22,333 nt of DNA, from positions 1 through 22,333 of IMG/VR virus record IMGVR_UViG_3300031463_000035, one strand, 5' to 3'. The notes under the pieces were generated by a model that was given only the letters and a program-made list of their open reading frames with translations, made no database searches and had not been told where the DNA came from. A program made the translations under genes and the position numbers. Origin of the DNA: a virus. Below, piece after piece: positions 1 to 6,185 of this stretch. Every line of letters starts with the position of its first letter. Position 1 is the stretch's first letter.

Positions 1-141
1 CTGGTATCCACACACATGATTTTGGGTGATATGCAAAAAGATGACCCATGCAAGGAGGCAATGAAGAGAAATTTTCTCGACCTTGCCCAGGATGTCCATG
101 AATACTCTTTTAAGGTCATAAAAGCACAAATGGACTGCTAA
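1..141 (+). CDS. Partial hypothetical protein (3' end only)
   Basis: An open frame enters from the left edge in phase with base 1 and ends at the TAA at 139-141, giving 46 residues. The tail is mixed-charge and probably helical, with residues such as DLAQDVHEYSFKVIKAQMDC. It lies 14 nt before the inner-spanin gene on the same strand, so it could be the end of a lysis-region gene, but I do not recognise it. The start is outside the window, and the frame rests on openness and position only. Confidence 0.5.
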   Translation: MVSTHMILGDMQKDDPCKEAMKRNFLDLAQDVHEYSFKVIKAQMDC

Positions 142-155
142 ACAGGGGCAAAGCG

Positions 156-389
156 GTGTTTGAAATCCTAATCTCCAAAATTGGTGCAGCGATAGTAGGC
201 CTTTTTGTTTTGGTTGGCCTCTGGCTCCGGGGGACTTGGCATAAACGCCGGGCAGAGGAGGCGGAAGCCCGAGCGGAAGTGGCAGAAACCACCATAAAAG
301 TGAAGCAGGAAGAGGGGAAACGCCATGAGAAGGTGGACCAATCTACTCCTGATGAGCTGGTTGATTATTGGCGCAATAAGCCTGAGTAG
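156..389 (+). CDS. Inner-membrane spanin (i-spanin, Rz-like)
   Basis: A 77-residue protein with a GTG start. Residues 5-26 (LISKIGAAIVGLFVLVGLWL) form one N-terminal membrane anchor. It is followed by a charged, Ala/Glu/Lys-rich helical stretch (residues 29-62), the usual plan of an Rz-type i-spanin that spans the periplasm with its partner to fuse inner and outer membranes in the last step of lysis. The key support is context: the outer-spanin lipoprotein gene starts inside it at 325 in another frame, the classic overlapping Rz/Rz1 arrangement. It is shorter than lambda Rz, but small i-spanins are common. The upstream AGGGG is a weak ribosome site. Spanins imply a host with an outer membrane. 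Confidence 0.7.
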   Translation: MFEILISKIGAAIVGLFVLVGLWLRGTWHKRRAEEAEARAEVAETTIKVKQEEGKRHEKVDQSTPDELVDYWRNKPE

Positions 390-576
390 CTGTTGCGCTA
401 ACAGACCGATGGTGGCCCCGCCGCCGCTACCGGAGCGTCCAGCCCTCGGTTCCATCACCCAAGACCGCAATGACAAAACCGGTGAGCTGGGGGTTTGGAT
501 GGATTTTCAGGATTTGCGCAAGATGACTAAATATGCTGAAAGTGTCGAGGCAGTCAGAGAAGGATGGAAAAAGTAA
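325..576 (+). CDS. Outer-membrane spanin lipoprotein (o-spanin, Rz1-like)
   Basis: An 83-residue protein beginning MRRWTNLLLMSWLIIGAISL and then a lipobox ending at SLSSC, with a second Cys right after it. This is a lipoprotein signal peptide; the mature protein would be anchored to the inner face of the outer membrane. A proline-rich stretch (VAPPPLPERP, about residues 30-39) follows, also typical of Rz1-type o-spanins. The first 65 nt overlap the i-spanin gene in a different frame. The remainder (to SVEAVREGWKK) is polar and has no recognisable domain. Lipobox plus proline-rich segment plus overlap make the call firm, although sequence conservation in this family is low. Confidence 0.75.
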   Translation: MRRWTNLLLMSWLIIGAISLSSCCANRPMVAPPPLPERPALGSITQDRNDKTGELGVWMDFQDLRKMTKYAESVEAVREGWKK

Positions 577-680
577 GAAACACATTGGTAAACCCCTAAC
601 CCCCTAAGCCGCCTAGGGGAATAGGAAGGGTAAAGACTGGTTGGAAGAGCCCGGCGGCCCGGGCCAACTTGAGGTGAACC

Positions 681-842
681 ATGAAACGGTATCTGCTGCT
701 GTTCGTTTCGGTCTCCTGGTTTGGGTTCTGTGTCATCGCCTTCACGGTTTTCTGGATTCTGGCTTTCCCATACTTCTTGTGGCAACCCGTGTTTGAAAAG
801 GCATTCGATTGGCTGAGTTCGGCCATGGAGACCAGGTTTTGA
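681..842 (+). CDS. Small membrane protein, unknown function
   Basis: A 53-residue ORF: ATG at 681, good ribosome site GAGGTGA at 671-677, stop TGA at 840-842. Residues 4-35 are strongly hydrophobic and aromatic (YLLLFVSVSWFGFCVIAF, then VFWILAFPYFLW), enough for one long or two short membrane segments, with a short polar tail. The stop overlaps the next start as TGATG (840-844), so it is translationally coupled to rusA. A holin-like or regulatory role could be imagined near the spanins, but nothing in the sequence proves it. Confidence 0.6.
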   Translation: MKRYLLLFVSVSWFGFCVIAFTVFWILAFPYFLWQPVFEKAFDWLSSAMETRF

Positions 843-1222
843 TGGCGATTCTCAAAATCCCGGGGCGCCCAGTCCCTAAAAAGAATAATATGATGGCCCG
901 CTGCATCAACGGGAAGCCATTAATCATACAATCCAAAACTTATCGGGAATACGAAAAGATGGCTTTACTCAGCTTGGCGGATTACCAGGGGCCAAGGTTT
1001 AATTGCCCTGTGCAGGTCAAGGCCAGCTATTGGCTAGCTGATAACCGGCGCCCTGACCTTAACAACCTTATGGCGGCCACGGCAGACATTTTGGAGAAGG
1101 CTGGCATCCTCGCAAACGACCGGGATATCGTTTCCTGGGACGGCTCCCGCATCATGGGCGTGAGTCCAGAACCCAGGACGGAAATTGTTATCACCAGCAT
1201 AGACAACAAACTATACGACTAA
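842..1222 (+). CDS. rusA: RusA-family Holliday junction resolvase
   Basis: A 126-residue protein. The ATG at 842 is preferred to an upstream in-frame start at 809 because it overlaps the preceding stop (TGATG) and begins at the family's usual N-terminus, MAILKIPGRPVPKKNN. RusA enzymes are small homodimers that cut four-way DNA junctions; phages use them to resolve recombination or replication intermediates before packaging. The motif R-R-P-D-L-N-N-L followed by A-D-I-L-E-K-A-G-I-L-A-N-D-R-D-I (about residues 72-98) carries the metal-binding aspartates in the usual spacing. Length fits the family (about 120 residues). It sits between a membrane-protein gene and a ParB-fold gene. Confidence 0.88.
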   Translation: MAILKIPGRPVPKKNNMMARCINGKPLIIQSKTYREYEKMALLSLADYQGPRFNCPVQVKASYWLADNRRPDLNNLMAATADILEKAGILANDRDIVSWDGSRIMGVSPEPRTEIVITSIDNKLYD

Positions 1223-1240
1223 GGAGAGAGGAGAGTTCCC

Positions 1241-1924
1241 GTGAGAGCAAAGGTAAGAATCGGTGAATTGGTGGTTGACTCAAAACTTATCGAGCTGCGG
1301 CCAATCAACCCGGTCTTTGTGAGCCGCTATCGGCAGTCTTACCGTATGGGGGCTGCAATCCCACCCCTAATTGTGGAGGAGGGGACAAACCGGATAATAA
1401 GCGGAAACCACAGATATACGGCCATGGTGCAGGAATTTGGGCCGGATTACAAAACCGAGGTGATTTACAAAAAATTTGAGGATGAACTGGCGGTCTTGAA
1501 AGAGTTCACTCGGGATAACGCCGCACATGGATATCCTCTGGACGGCATCACCCGGAAACGCTTGGTGGCGGCCATGTTGGATCTGGGAGCGACGATTGAA
1601 GAGGTGGCGAGACTGCTCAATGTCCCGGTCAGGAATCTGGAATCATGGGGCCGGAATTTTGTGGCGGTAATCGGCTCTGACGGCATGCAGCGCCATGTGC
1701 CAGTGAAGCGGGGGTTTCCGGCGGTGCAAACCACCATCACCCCTCAGCTTTATGAAGAGCACAAGCGGGCCGACAGAGGGTTGAAGGTGGAGGAGCTGGT
1801 CGGCCAGCTTTTGCGATGGCTCCGGAATGGCTGGGTCGAGCCCAAAGAGGACATAGTAGCGAGCCTAGATGAACTCCAACGGGAAATTACCCGGTTCTTG
1901 AAACAAGCGGAAAGGGCTGCATGA
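1241..1924 (+). CDS. ParB/sulfiredoxin-fold domain protein
   Basis: A 227-residue protein starting at GTG 1241 with a purine-rich ribosome site (AAGGAGAGAGGAGAG, 1221-1235). The N-terminal 110 residues have the ParB-N layout: a short strand pair, then PPLIVEEGTNRIISGNHRYT (residues 41-60), where the G-N-H-R-Y box is the nucleotide-binding signature. Residues 118-135 (TIEEVARLLNVPVRNLES) look like a helix-turn-helix, so DNA binding is likely. The C-terminus is helical. Phage ParB-fold proteins range from CTP-dependent partition factors to nucleases; which one this is cannot be read here. The stop lies only 3 nt before the first degenerate unit of the TIGR-like array, so its transcript may read into the array. 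Confidence 0.75.
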   Translation: MRAKVRIGELVVDSKLIELRPINPVFVSRYRQSYRMGAAIPPLIVEEGTNRIISGNHRYTAMVQEFGPDYKTEVIYKKFEDELAVLKEFTRDNAAHGYPLDGITRKRLVAAMLDLGATIEEVARLLNVPVRNLESWGRNFVAVIGSDGMQRHVPVKRGFPAVQTTITPQLYEEHKRADRGLKVEELVGQLLRWLRNGWVEPKEDIVASLDELQREITRFLKQAERAA

Positions 1925-1927
1925 AGA

Positions 1928-3141
1928 GATGAAGCCGATAGACTGAAGAAACCCAGAACCCAAAAGCGGACCATGCAATGTAAGAAACCCAGCGGTGAGG
2001 AGCGAGCCAAAAAGAAGAAGCAACCCAAATAGATCAAGCGAGCCAATCGGCAAAAGAAACCCACGAGACGAAAGCGAGCCACGGTAGGCGAGAAATCCAG
2101 AATGGGAAAGCGAGCCACGCAATATAAGAAACCCATAGCCCAAAAGCGAGCCAGTTGAAGGAAGAAGCCCATGAAAAGTAAGCGAGCCATATTCCGGAAG
2201 AAACCCTAGCGGATGAAGCGAGCCATCGCCAATAAGGCGCCCGAAAAAGCTAAGCGAGCCATGTATCGAAAGAAACCCATTCAGGCAAAGCGAGCCATGC
2301 ACCACAAGAAACCCACAAACCACAAGCGAGCCAAATATTTGAAGGAACCCAAAGCTTGGAAGCGGGCCATTAACTATAAGAAACCCAGAGGTTGAAAGCG
2401 GGCCAATGCTTGGAAGAAGACCACAGGGCAAAAGCGAGCCAAGAGCAGAAAGAAACCCAGCTCGCGGAAGCGAGCCATTGGAGGGAAGAAACCCAGAAGT
2501 TATAAGCGAGCCAGATGCCCTAAGAAACCCATGACGAGCAAGCGAGCCAAAAAGAAAAAGAAACCCAGGGCAGGCAAGCGAGCCAAGTGTTGGAAGAAAC
2601 CCATTGAATGAAAGCGAGCCATTCGGCGGAAGAAGCCCAAGGTCCCGAAGCGAGCTACTCTCAGCAAGGAACCCAAGAAGGTAAAGCGGGCCATATGATG
2701 GAAGAAACCCAAGCGGATGAAGCGAGCCATGCTGCTGAAGAAGCCCAACGAATGAAAGCGGGCCACGAGGCCGAAGAAACCCAAGAGCTACAAGCGAGCC
2801 AAAGGTGATAAATAACTCAGCGAGCCAAAGGCTCCAAGAAACCCACAGATTGTAAGCGAGCCCGGGGGGAAAAGAAACCCAGATCACGGGAGCGAGCCAA
2901 GGAGTTCAAGTAACCCAAGCCTCCGAAGCGAGCCAAGGTGGTGAAGAAACCCATTACTGGTAAGCGGGCCATCTAAGATAAGAACCCCAAAGAGTGCAAG
3001 CGAGCCAAAGATCAAAAGAAACCCACAGGGCGAAAGCGAGCCACAATCCGGCAAGAAACCCAATGGCAAGAAGCGAGCCAATTTTTTTAAGAAACCCATT
3101 GAATAAAAGCGAGCCATGAGGCTAAGAAGCCCAAAAAATAA
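1928..3141 (+). repeat. TIGR-like array 1: alternating 9-nt repeats and 9-nt spacers, 36-nt period
   Basis: About 34 consecutive units of [AAGCGAGCC - 9-nt spacer - AAGAAACCC - 9-nt spacer], giving roughly 67 spacers. Examples of the first repeat are at 2036-2044, 2072-2080 and 2612-2620; of the second at 2054-2062 and 2594-2602. Repeats vary slightly (AAGCGGGCC, AAGAAGCCC, AAGGAACCC). The first unit is decayed (GATGAAGCC at 1928). The array ends 18 nt before the tas start codon. Phase is almost perfect: one unit is shortened to 26 nt (2792-2817), one spacer has 10 nt (3043-3052) and the last first-half spacer has 8 nt (3116-3123). Two alternating repeat types with two short spacers per 36-nt unit is the published layout of TIGR arrays (edge repeat, spacer A, loop repeat, spacer B). 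I see no promoter of its own; it may be read from the ParB-like gene. Confidence 0.9.
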
Positions 3142-3159
3142 AGCCTAAGGAGAACCAGA

Positions 3160-4020
3160 ATGAAGACCCAGGACCAAATCGCACTATTAATGTATGCCCG
3201 GGCCCGTGAAGACTTTCAAGACATGCGCAAACGTATGGATAACCGGTTGGGCCGCAAGGCCGATGGCAGCGCTCAAGAGCTAAAGGAACAACGGTTTTTC
3301 GCAGTGGAGGATGTCGAAAATTTCAATTTGATCTCCATGGAAGCACGGCGTAATGAGAAGCAGGTGGAGAAGATGCTTCGCCAAATATTGAACCGCTTCC
3401 GTATCTGGCGAGAGTGGTTAAGCAAAGTCAAGGGAATCGGGGAAATTGCTGCGGCTTGGCTGATCGGGTCCATTGATATCGAGATGGCCGACACCGTGAG
3501 CAAAATCTGGCAGTATGCTGGCCTCAACCCTGGCTTGGTGCGAGGCAAAAAACGGGTGTCTATCAAGGACTACAAACCAGACCAGGGAGAAGTCTGCGGG
3601 ATAATTAAACAGGACGGCAGGGATAAAGATTATATTGTCCTTACCAACACCTTGATAAGGGGCGACCGGCCGACGCCAGGATTTATCCTGCCTTACAACA
3701 AAAAGCTACGGGTTGTTCTGATGGGCATCTTGGCCCCTTCATTCATTAAAACCAAGTCAGAATACGCCCTCAATTTCTACTACCCCATGAAAGCACGACT
3801 GGAACAGGAAACCAACCCGATTGATAGCGTCGGGACTAAAGACGACGGCAAACCCTGGTGTGATGTCAGTAAAGGCCACCGGGACATGGCAGCAAAACGC
3901 TATATGATCAAAAACTTTCTGAAGGATTTGTATGTTGCTTGGAGGACAATTGAAGGGCTGCCAGTTAGGGTGCCCTATGCTGAGGAATACCTTGGCAAGA
4001 AACATATGGGGGCGCGATAG
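3160..4020 (+). CDS. tas: Tas-like protein (Nop/IS110-C-terminal-like), no nuclease domain
   Basis: A 286-residue protein with ribosome site AAGGAG at 3147-3152. Residues 1-88 are helical and charged (coiled-coil-like). Residues 90-125 hold a helix-hairpin-helix-like segment, VKGIGEIAAAWLIGSI, then WQYAGLNPG, the pattern seen in IS110/IS116 transposase C-terminal (Transposase_20) domains. Residues 179-215 (YNKKLRVVLMGILAPSF onward) match that domain's second half. The C-terminus (238-282) is K-G-H-R-D-M-A-A-K-R-Y, then FLKDLYVAWRTIEGLP. No DEDD/RuvC domain precedes it and no HNH motif follows it, so it is not an intact transposase. Flanked by two TIGR-like arrays, it fits a Tas protein of the nuclease-less (TasA-type) group, whose Nop-like domain binds the guide RNA. 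Function beyond RNA-guided DNA recognition is inference. Confidence 0.8.
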   Translation: MKTQDQIALLMYARAREDFQDMRKRMDNRLGRKADGSAQELKEQRFFAVEDVENFNLISMEARRNEKQVEKMLRQILNRFRIWREWLSKVKGIGEIAAAWLIGSIDIEMADTVSKIWQYAGLNPGLVRGKKRVSIKDYKPDQGEVCGIIKQDGRDKDYIVLTNTLIRGDRPTPGFILPYNKKLRVVLMGILAPSFIKTKSEYALNFYYPMKARLEQETNPIDSVGTKDDGKPWCDVSKGHRDMAAKRYMIKNFLKDLYVAWRTIEGLPVRVPYAEEYLGKKHMGAR

Positions 4021-4044
4021 AATATGCAGCAATGTAGATAAATA

Positions 4045-4053
4045 TGCTATAAT
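4045..4053 (+). promoter_or_regulatory. Extended -10 promoter for TIGR-like array 2
   Basis: TGCTATAAT is a perfect extended -10 (TG-N-TATAAT). No good -35 lies 16-18 nt upstream, which extended -10 promoters tolerate. It sits in the short AT-rich gap after tas and would start RNA near 4060, about 25 nt before the first repeat of array 2. This is the clearest sigma70-type element in the region. Confidence 0.6.
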
Positions 4054-4086
4054 ATAACCAATAACTCTAAATTGGCTAAGAAAAGC

Positions 4087-4275
4087 AAATGAGCCAAGGC
4101 AAAGAAGAAGCCCATTCGGTTTAAGCGAGCCACTGCATAAAAGAAGCCCATGCAATAGAAGCGAGCCAAATTATGGAAGAAGCCCAACAACTAAAAGCGA
4201 GCCAATAGGCCAAAGAAACCCACAGGAGGGAAGCGAGCCATCAAAGACAAGGAACCCATTGGGAAGAAGCGAACT
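4087..4275 (+). repeat. TIGR-like array 2: five units plus a terminal repeat
   Basis: This has the same 36-nt grammar as array 1. First-type repeats are at 4087 (AAATGAGCC, degenerate), 4123, 4159, 4195, 4231 and 4267 (AAGCGAACT, degenerate end). Second-type repeats are at 4105, 4141, 4177, 4213 and 4249. There are ten 9-nt spacers, all beginning with A and none identical to a spacer in array 1. Three of the five second-type repeats are AAGAAGCCC plus one at 4105, so this version predominates here whereas AAGAAACCC predominates in array 1. The terminal repeat directly abuts the ATG at 4276. Confidence 0.9.
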
Positions 4276-4728
4276 ATGGAAACAGCAAAAGCCAAAAAAA
4301 TTGACGAAATCCTAAAAAGCCCAGGAAGAATCGAATGTCAGGCCCTAAGGGCCAACATCTCAACCCAGCAGTGTGCCATAAACCAAGCCCAAGCCAAATT
4401 GAACCCCTACAGCCCACTTCAGCATTGTCTTAGCTGCCAGCATCCCCACCGAGCTAAAAACGAGGTCAAGAGCAAGGCTAGCGGCGGAATTTATAACTAT
4501 CACCCCAGAAGCCGAGCTATTCGGGCAGCGGCTGCACGGGGTGAGTTGGAGAGGTTTAGGGCTGGAGGCATGGGGGCTCGGTTGCGGGGCTTGGTGAATG
4601 CAAGCATCCGGGCTGGTTGGAATAAGGACAAGATAAAGCAAAAGCTTAAGGCCATCGATGATGCCGAAACCCGTGAAAAAATGTCCATCCTACATGGATG
4701 GACAGAGGAGTTGAGAGGGCAAACCTGA
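4276..4728 (+). CDS. Hypothetical Cys-rich (zinc-binding-like) protein
   Basis: A 150-residue protein. Four cysteines in the first third, C-x12-C (CQALRANISTQQC, residues 21-33) then C-x2-C (HCLSCQ, near 56-60), suggest a zinc site. The rest is basic and helical (AIRAAAARGELERF; KDKIKQKLKAIDDAETREK), so nucleic-acid binding is plausible. The ATG at 4276 follows the last array repeat with no space, and its only possible ribosome site (GGGAAGAAG) lies inside the final spacer and repeat. Its translation therefore depends on the array transcript unless a later start is used. No named family is recognised. It may be a TIGR-associated protein or simply the next phage gene. Confidence 0.65.
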   Translation: METAKAKKIDEILKSPGRIECQALRANISTQQCAINQAQAKLNPYSPLQHCLSCQHPHRAKNEVKSKASGGIYNYHPRSRAIRAAAARGELERFRAGGMGARLRGLVNASIRAGWNKDKIKQKLKAIDDAETREKMSILHGWTEELRGQT

Positions 4729-4732
4729 ATTC

Positions 4733-5227
4733 ATGACAAAGGGCGGTGAGGATAGGCTGTTCATCGGCGTCAAGGAAATCGCCGAATTCCTGCGCCTACA
4801 TTGGCGCACCTGTTACCGCCATCTCAAGGCAGGGCGCCTCCCTGCCAGACAAGACAGCTTGGGGCGTTGGGTTATGACCGCTGAAGACTATTACCAGACA
4901 TTAAGGCCGCCGCAAAAGGAGGAGGATGGAACCCCAGATCAAGGTTTATGCAGGGGTGAAGTGGGGCCTGTTGGAACCCACGGTGATTCTGGCGGCGGAA
5001 TATCATCCCCCGCCAGCGGACCGGATACACCTCATACGCGAGCTTTATCGACGGGAACTCTACCTGGAGGAGCTTCTGGCGATCGCCAGCGCTTGGCGGG
5101 AGGAACTGCAAATCAGACGGTTCTTCTGCGACCCAGCGGAACCGGAATTGATCAACCGCCTGCGCCGGGCCCGGCTCCCCGCGGTGGCGGCCCCCAAAGA
5201 GCAAAGCCTGGCCCTGAACCTGATTAA
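4733..5227 (+). CDS. Excisionase-type helix-turn-helix protein with an overlapping-frame tail
   Basis: A 164-residue ORF. Residues 9-58 form a clear MerR/excisionase-type (HTH_17) unit: FIGVKEIAEFLRLHWRTCYR, then HLKAGRLPARQDSLGRWVMT. After about residue 64 the frame overlaps the TerL-nuclease-like gene (from 4926), and the translated tail is Gly/Pro/Ser/Thr-rich without hydrophobic pattern, which looks like an out-of-frame reading. Either the protein truly keeps this tail, or an indel near 4910-4930 has separated an HTH domain from the downstream nuclease-like domain. The function of the HTH part is probably DNA recognition; the ORF end is uncertain. Confidence 0.6.
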   Translation: MTKGGEDRLFIGVKEIAEFLRLHWRTCYRHLKAGRLPARQDSLGRWVMTAEDYYQTLRPPQKEEDGTPDQGLCRGEVGPVGTHGDSGGGISSPASGPDTPHTRALSTGTLPGGASGDRQRLAGGTANQTVLLRPSGTGIDQPPAPGPAPRGGGPQRAKPGPEPD

Positions 5228-5435
5228 ACAACGGCTGGCTAATACCCGGGAAGGCAAACCAGGGGGGCTGACCATTTCCCGGGATTGTGTGAACACCATA
5301 CCGGAGTTTATGAAATACCACCTGCCAGAAGGTAAGAATAGGCCAGCGGACGCCGACGCTCACGGCCTCAAAGCTCTGCATTTTCTGGTTTTGGGTTTGA
5401 GCCTGGAAACAACACCGAGGGTGAGATGGCTATGA
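4926..5435 (+). CDS. TerL nuclease-domain paralogue, probably inactive
   Basis: A 169-residue protein, ATG at 4926 behind AGGAGG at 4918-4923. It aligns by eye with the RNase-H-like C-terminal nuclease of large terminases: VYAGVKWG (7-14), RRFFCDPAEPELI (64-76), LTISRDCVNTIPEFMKYHLP (115-134) and HGLKALHFLV (146-155). In active enzymes the first motif is G-V/I-D-W/F-G and the last is A-L-D-A-L-R-Y. Here both aspartates are lysine (K12, K149), while D69 is kept. It lacks the ATPase domain. It overlaps the HTH gene. It may be a decayed terminase copy, or a DNA-binding protein reusing the fold; the other nuclease gene at 9427 is the better candidate for the working enzyme. Confidence 0.65.
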   Translation: MEPQIKVYAGVKWGLLEPTVILAAEYHPPPADRIHLIRELYRRELYLEELLAIASAWREELQIRRFFCDPAEPELINRLRRARLPAVAAPKEQSLALNLIKQRLANTREGKPGGLTISRDCVNTIPEFMKYHLPEGKNRPADADAHGLKALHFLVLGLSLETTPRVRWL

Positions 5436-5514
5436 TGCAGAATGGCGACAATTTCGGATTCAGCGACTACACTTACTTCAAACAATTGCACTTACACCAA
5501 TGAGGAGTTGGCGC

Positions 5515-5736
5515 ATGAAAATTGCTGAACTCGCCAGATTGGTCCGTGCACCTTTTGCAGAGATTTTCCCCACCCCACCCCTGGTGCTGGATGCGGTCAC
5601 GGAAGCCATGCGCACTTGGGGCTATGACAACTCCCAGCCGATTCTGTGGAGAGCGAGAGAGACTGGTAAGCCTGTGTTTTTCAAACCAAATCTGACTATC
5701 CAGCCAAGAGAATATCCTGAAAGGAGCCAAAATTGA
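5515..5736 (+). CDS. Short ParB-N-like protein, truncated
   Basis: 73 residues from the ATG at 5515, chosen over an in-frame start at 5500 because GAGGAG (5503-5508) sits at proper distance. Residues 18-48, with IFPTPPLVLDAVTEAMRTWG then YDNSQPILWR, resemble the opening strand-helix-strand of ParB-fold domains, but the D/S-G-H/N-H-R-x box that should follow is missing. It may be a truncated ParB domain or an independent small protein. The stop TGA overlaps the TTG start of ssb, so the two are coupled. Confidence 0.55.
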   Translation: MKIAELARLVRAPFAEIFPTPPLVLDAVTEAMRTWGYDNSQPILWRARETGKPVFFKPNLTIQPREYPERSQN

Positions 5737-6116
5737 ACAAGGTGATACTGATTGGATACTTGGGACAAGACCCTGAAATCAGATATACCGCAAGCGGACA
5801 ATCTGTAACCAAATTACGTCTAGCTACCACAGACAGATATCATGACAAAAATACTGGTGAAAAACGGGAGCAGACCCAATGGCATACCCTGGTGGCTTGG
5901 GGCCGGTTGGCGGAAATATGCGGCAAATATCTGCAAAAGGGCAGCCATATTTACGCTGAAGGCAAACTGACCTACCGCCAATGGCAGGACCGGGATGGCA
6001 AAAGCCGTGTTGCTGCTGAGGTTCGCTTGGGAAACCTTCAGATGCTGAACCACAAAGGGAGTCGGCAGGAAGATGGCATGGATACCCAATATGAATCTGA
6101 GGATATTCCCTTTTAA
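5733..6116 (+). CDS. ssb: Single-stranded DNA-binding protein
   Basis: A 127-residue OB-fold SSB. It starts with TTG at 5733, six bases after a strong AAGGAG (5721-5726), giving the standard N-terminus MNKVILIGYLGQDPEIRYTA. Other family marks are TQWHTLVAWGRLAEICGKYL (residues 48-67), KGSHIYAEGKL and the acidic tip EDIPF that recruits replication and repair partners. Length is short for a bacterial SSB, because the linker before the tip is only about 20 residues, which is common in phages. It coats ssDNA during replication and recombination, in keeping with the nearby RusA and ParB-fold genes. Confidence 0.95.
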   Translation: MNKVILIGYLGQDPEIRYTASGQSVTKLRLATTDRYHDKNTGEKREQTQWHTLVAWGRLAEICGKYLQKGSHIYAEGKLTYRQWQDRDGKSRVAAEVRLGNLQMLNHKGSRQEDGMDTQYESEDIPF

Positions 6117-6127
6117 ACAATACTGTT

Positions 6128-6176
6128 TGGCGGGGCAGGGCCTGGCTAGCTATGGCTGGTCGAGGCAAAGCGAGGC
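6128..6176 (+). repeat. Phased GGC pentamer repeat upstream of DUF488 gene
   Basis: From 6129 the sequence reads as ten consecutive pentamers, six beginning GGC and two more differing in one base: GGCGG GGCAG GGCCT GGCTA, then GCTAT GGCTG GTCGA GGCAA, then AGCGA GGCGA. It fills the gap between ssb and the next gene. A similar shorter run lies at 9944-9972. Function unknown. Confidence 0.55.
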
Positions 6177-6185
6177 GAAATTGAA

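Noticed and set aside
601-619. Hairpin CCCCTA/TAGGGG as terminator after the spanins
   Set aside because: Only a 6-bp stem and no T-tract; too weak to call.
1865-2887. Minus-strand ORF of 340 residues with a repeated GSL..GFL pattern, and similar ones at 1750-2190, 2500-2784 and 2884-3117
   Set aside because: The protein repeat is only the 36-nt DNA period read in frame; several frames are open over the same DNA, none has a ribosome site, and the array explains it fully.
1928-3141. CRISPR array
   Set aside because: Repeats and spacers are 9 nt, two different repeats alternate, and no Cas genes are present.
3160-4020. Active IS110-family transposase
   Set aside because: The catalytic DEDD (RuvC-like) N-terminal domain is absent, no element ends are seen, and the flanks are guide-like arrays.
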